From Kitasatospora sp. MAP5-34 (GTDB lineage Bacteria; Actinomycetota; Actinomycetes; Streptomycetales; Streptomycetaceae): a stretch of DNA of 64,000 nucleotides. The DNA is taken from contig NZ_JARXZC010000027.1 of assembly GCF_029894335.1 (NCBI RefSeq), forward strand, positions 1 through 64,000. Direction: 5' to 3'. The first letter of the stretch is position 1; each line of letters begins with the position of its first letter. Both the position numbers and the translations under genes were made by a program. Positions 61,543 through 64,000 of this stretch are shown here, piece after piece. Under the pieces are notes generated by a model. That model was not told the origin of the DNA, did not search any database, and saw only the letters and a list, made by a program, of their open reading frames with translations.

Positions 61543-62823
61543 TCAGAATCCGTGCGGCAGCCAGGGTGCGATGTCCGACGCGAAGGCCCGCGAGGCTTCG
61601 GCCAGCGCCCCTTGGCGCAGTTCGGTCACCCGCCCGGCGGCCGCCAGGGCCGCCAGCGTCGTCCCGCCCAGATAGGCCGAGCCCAACGTCCGTACGTTCA
61701 GGGCGAGTTCCGCCGACTCGGCGGTCCGCTCGCAGGACGCGCCCTTGCCCGGGCCGCCGCTGTGCAGCTTCCAGCGGCCGGTGTTCCACGGGCAGAACTC
61801 GTCGGTGACGTCCAGGACGACCTCCACCGGCGCCGCGTAGCCGCGCTCCCGCAGGGCCGCGCCGACGTCCACCAGTCGGACGAAGAGCGAGTCGCTGAGG
61901 CGGGGCTCCAGGCGGCGCGGGTCCGAGACCAGGTGCAGCAGCGGGTCGTCGACCGGGCGGCTGCGGATCGTGACGGTCTCGGTCAGATCGAGGTCGAGCA
62001 GGAAGGACCAGAGCGCCGCGTACACCTGCGGCGACTCCGCCTCCACGTCGCGGACCTTCACCGTGCCGCCCGGGATGTCTGTCGGGCCCCACGCCACGTT
62101 GGCCGCGTAGCGGGCGTAGCCGAGCAGGCGCCCGCTCTCCCTGTCCTGGGCCAGCACGCACTGCAGCGGGGAGTAGCCGCCGCGCGAGCCGGGCGCGTCC
62201 AGCAGCGGGAGCCGCTCCCAGCCCGGTCGGCGCTCCAGCATGCCCGGCCGCAGCGGCACCCGGGACGCGTACAGCCGCTCGCAGGCCGGGCTGCTCTCCG
62301 CCGGGTCGGCCAGCCGCAGTCGGACGGCGGCGTCGCCGGGGGAGTGTACCCGGACCTTTCCGCGCGGGATGGTCAGTGACAGCCGCCAGGTGCCGAGGCC
62401 GTAGCCGTACCGCCCGTAGATGGCCGGCTCCGAGGCGGTGAGCACCGCCAGTGCCTCGCCGCGCTCGTGGATGTCGTCCAGCTGACGGCTCATCAGCGCG
62501 GTCAGCAGGCCGCGCCGACGGTGCGTCGGCAGCACGCCGACCATCGTCACGCCCGCCGTGGGCAGCACCGCGCCCCCGGGCACCGCCATCCCGAAGCTGA
62601 ACGCCCCCGCGCCCCCGACCACCGCCGGACCGTCCCAGGCCGCCAGCGCACGGTCGACGTCGGACAGCTCGCGCCAGAGCCCGCGCTCCTCCGGCTCCTC
62701 CTCCCGACCGCCGAAGGCGATCTCCAGAGCGCGGTACCAGGTGTCCCACTCCGCTGGGTTCAGTGTGCGGATGGTCGGTGCGCGAAGGGGCGAGGTGTCG
62801 GAAGCGGCAGCATCGGCAGTCAT
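61543..62823 (-). CDS. Eis-like GNAT family N-acetyltransferase
   Basis: A 426-residue protein with the three-part Eis layout: an N-terminal GNAT domain with acetyl-CoA loop GVTMVGVLPTHRRRGLLTALM, a second GNAT-like domain, and a C-terminal sterol-carrier-like domain (VVLDVTDEFCPWNTGRWKL). The very C-terminal residue is Phe (LPHGF), whose carboxylate is catalytic in Eis. Mycobacterial Eis acetylates aminoglycosides at several amines; streptomycete relatives are often general acetyltransferases. Confidence 0.9.
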   Translation of the reverse strand: MTADAAASDTSPLRAPTIRTLNPAEWDTWYRALEIAFGGREEEPEERGLWRELSDVDRALAAWDGPAVVGGAGAFSFGMAVPGGAVLPTAGVTMVGVLPTHRRRGLLTALMSRQLDDIHERGEALAVLTASEPAIYGRYGYGLGTWRLSLTIPRGKVRVHSPGDAAVRLRLADPAESSPACERLYASRVPLRPGMLERRPGWERLPLLDAPGSRGGYSPLQCVLAQDRESGRLLGYARYAANVAWGPTDIPGGTVKVRDVEAESPQVYAALWSFLLDLDLTETVTIRSRPVDDPLLHLVSDPRRLEPRLSDSLFVRLVDVGAALRERGYAAPVEVVLDVTDEFCPWNTGRWKLHSGGPGKGASCERTAESAELALNVRTLGSAYLGGTTLAALAAAGRVTELRQGALAEASRAFASDIAPWLPHGF

Positions 62824-62962
62824 ATGCCAACAGCTATCACCAGCTCCGGGACAATCGCGACCGAATTGCGGCGTCGGCTCCGAGATGTCGGCGGCGAAGA
62901 TCTCGGCCGACACCGTCCGCCCCGTCGACGGCGACCCGTGACGGTGGATAAGGTCAGAGCCC

Positions 62963-64000
62963 ATGGCTGGCAGCACGCCGGGCTCACGGCCCCGGACGAG
63001 TGCGACGGGACCTGCCGCGACAGCGGCTCAGGATCCCTGGACGGCCCGGTTGCGAGCGCGGCTCTACCGGGCCCGGCGAAGGCTGCGCCGAACCGGGGTG
63101 GACTACTTCCGTGGTGACGCCTCGGACTGGCTCGCCTTCGCCGGGTTCCTGGTGCTCGTCCCGCTGCTGGTCCTGCTCAACATCTGGATCCCCGCCTGGG
63201 TCCCGCCCACCGCGCTGGTCCTGCCGATCCTCGCCGGCTCCCTGCTGCTCCGGCCCGGCACGCTGGTGCTGCTGTACGCCGCCGCCGCGCTCGGCCTCTC
63301 CGCCGAGTCGCTGATCCACACCGGCGAGCGGGTCGCCAGCGACCGTCCCGACACCTACGTCTTCGGCGTCACCCCCGGTGCGGCCCTGGTGGTCGGCGCG
63401 GTCGGGGTGGCCGGGCTGATGCTCGCCCAGTTCCGCAGCCGGGTCGGCGTGCCCTGGCGCGGCGGCGGCTCGATGCTCTTCGACCTGCGGGAACGGCTGC
63501 GGGTCCAGAGCAGGGTGCCCGACCTGCCTGCGGGCTGGTACGCCGACATGGCGCTGCGCCCGGCCGGCGGCCAGTCCTTCTCCGGGGACTTCGTGGTCGC
63601 CGCCCGGACCGGGCCGGGCCGGCGGGTGCTGGAGGCCGTCCTCGCGGACGTCTCCGGCAAGGGCATGGACGCCGGTTCGCGCGCCCTGCTGCTCTCCGGT
63701 GCCTTCGGCGGGCTGCTCGGCTCGCTGCCCGCGCACGAGTTCCTGCCCGCCGCCAACGGCTACCTGCTGCGCCAGGAGTGGGAGGAGGGCTTCGCCACCG
63801 CCGTCCATCTGGTGCTGGATCTGGACACCGGCGAGTACGAGCTGCTGTCGGCGGGTCACCTGCCGGGGATGCAGCGGCTCTCGGGCGCCGGCCGCTGGGA
63901 GGTCAAGGAGTCGGTGGAGGGCCCGCTGCTGGGGATCTACGACGGCGCCAAGTTCGAGGGCGTCCGGGGGCGGTTGAACCGGGGTGATGTGCTGATGCTC
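62963..64000 (+). CDS. PP2C/SpoIIE-type serine phosphatase, membrane-anchored (partial)
   Basis: The first 346 residues of a gene that runs past the right edge. After an Arg-rich N-terminus come about three membrane helices (AFAGFLVLVPLLVLLNIWIPAWV, LVLPILAGSLLLRPGTLVLLYAA, and ALVVGAVGVAGLMLAQF). The SpoIIE-like phosphatase domain follows (LPAGWYADMALRPAGGQSFSGDFVVAAR, then LEAVLADVSGKGMDAGSRALLL with the metal Asp, and LLSAGHLPGM). Such proteins dephosphorylate anti-anti-sigma factors in stress or development control. It is divergent from the Eis-like gene. Confidence 0.88.
   Translation, partial: MAGSTPGSRPRTSATGPAATAAQDPWTARLRARLYRARRRLRRTGVDYFRGDASDWLAFAGFLVLVPLLVLLNIWIPAWVPPTALVLPILAGSLLLRPGTLVLLYAAAALGLSAESLIHTGERVASDRPDTYVFGVTPGAALVVGAVGVAGLMLAQFRSRVGVPWRGGGSMLFDLRERLRVQSRVPDLPAGWYADMALRPAGGQSFSGDFVVAARTGPGRRVLEAVLADVSGKGMDAGSRALLLSGAFGGLLGSLPAHEFLPAANGYLLRQEWEEGFATAVHLVLDLDTGEYELLSAGHLPGMQRLSGAGRWEVKESVEGPLLGIYDGAKFEGVRGRLNRGDVLML

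Overview
The window is a 64 kb chromosomal piece of a high-GC actinomycete, almost certainly Streptomycetaceae (Streptomyces or Kitasatospora). The signs are very GC-rich third codon positions, frequent GTG starts and 4-bp ATGA/GTGA overlaps, SARP and LAL regulators, mycothiol-type enzymes, a Hen1-Pnkp pair, and a 22-bp inverted repeat of the kind scattered through Streptomyces genomes.

Left part (1-8.9 kb), mostly core genes: the 3' end of 23S rRNA, 5S rRNA and the rrn terminator; kdpDE, a potassium-sensing two-component system without kdpFABC beside it; an OB-fold protein; a DUF3159 membrane protein; two TrkA-type K+ channel regulators; and a TRAM-domain RNA (uracil-C5) methyltransferase.

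Middle part (about 9-35 kb), a biosynthetic gene cluster I cannot match to a known product. A long leftward operon (26.3 to 13.1 kb) is joined mostly by 4-bp overlaps. It carries an MDR dehydrogenase, two Gfo/Idh oxidoreductases, a TIM-barrel isomerase, a NodB deacetylase with an extra domain, a PCP-thioesterase, a MurG-like glycosyltransferase, a NagA-like deacetylase, an IolB-like isomerase, a condensation domain and a SARP/AfsR regulator. On the left it is flanked by a free PCP with an MFS exporter, and by a LanB-like protein that has only the tRNA-dependent N-terminal (glutamylation) module. A rightward group starting at 26.76 kb carries a hydrolase with a Cys nucleophile, a free adenylation domain, an SDR, a GT4 glycosyltransferase and an APH-type kinase. 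A further leftward pair encodes a UDP-HexNAc 4-epimerase and a UDP-HexNAc 6-dehydrogenase. Together they suggest that one or more small amino acids are loaded on carrier proteins and joined to an amino-sugar, uronic-acid or cyclitol unit, with a possible aminoacyl-tRNA-dependent step. This is inference. The cluster is a mosaic: I see fossils of an iolB 3' end, an aph 3' half, an MDR 5' end and an internally deleted aldolase.

Next (35-44.5 kb): an LAL-type LuxR regulator, a small NarL-like regulator, a type II toxin-antitoxin pair whose Fic/Doc-like toxin has lost its catalytic motif, an RlmA-like rRNA methyltransferase, an AAA ATPase, a MazG-like pyrophosphohydrolase and a DUF6099 protein.

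Right part (44.6-64 kb), core metabolism: dapD; hen1-pnkp RNA repair; argF with ARG-box-like sites; aconitase behind twin palindromic operators and an iron-box-like site; a mycothiol-dependent isomerase-like protein; pepN; a DsbA-family protein; an amino-acid permease; bioY; rpiB; an Eis-like acetyltransferase; and the 5' part of a PP2C/SpoIIE-type phosphatase cut by the window end. Short tandem repeats (14-22 bp units) recur at gene boundaries across the window.
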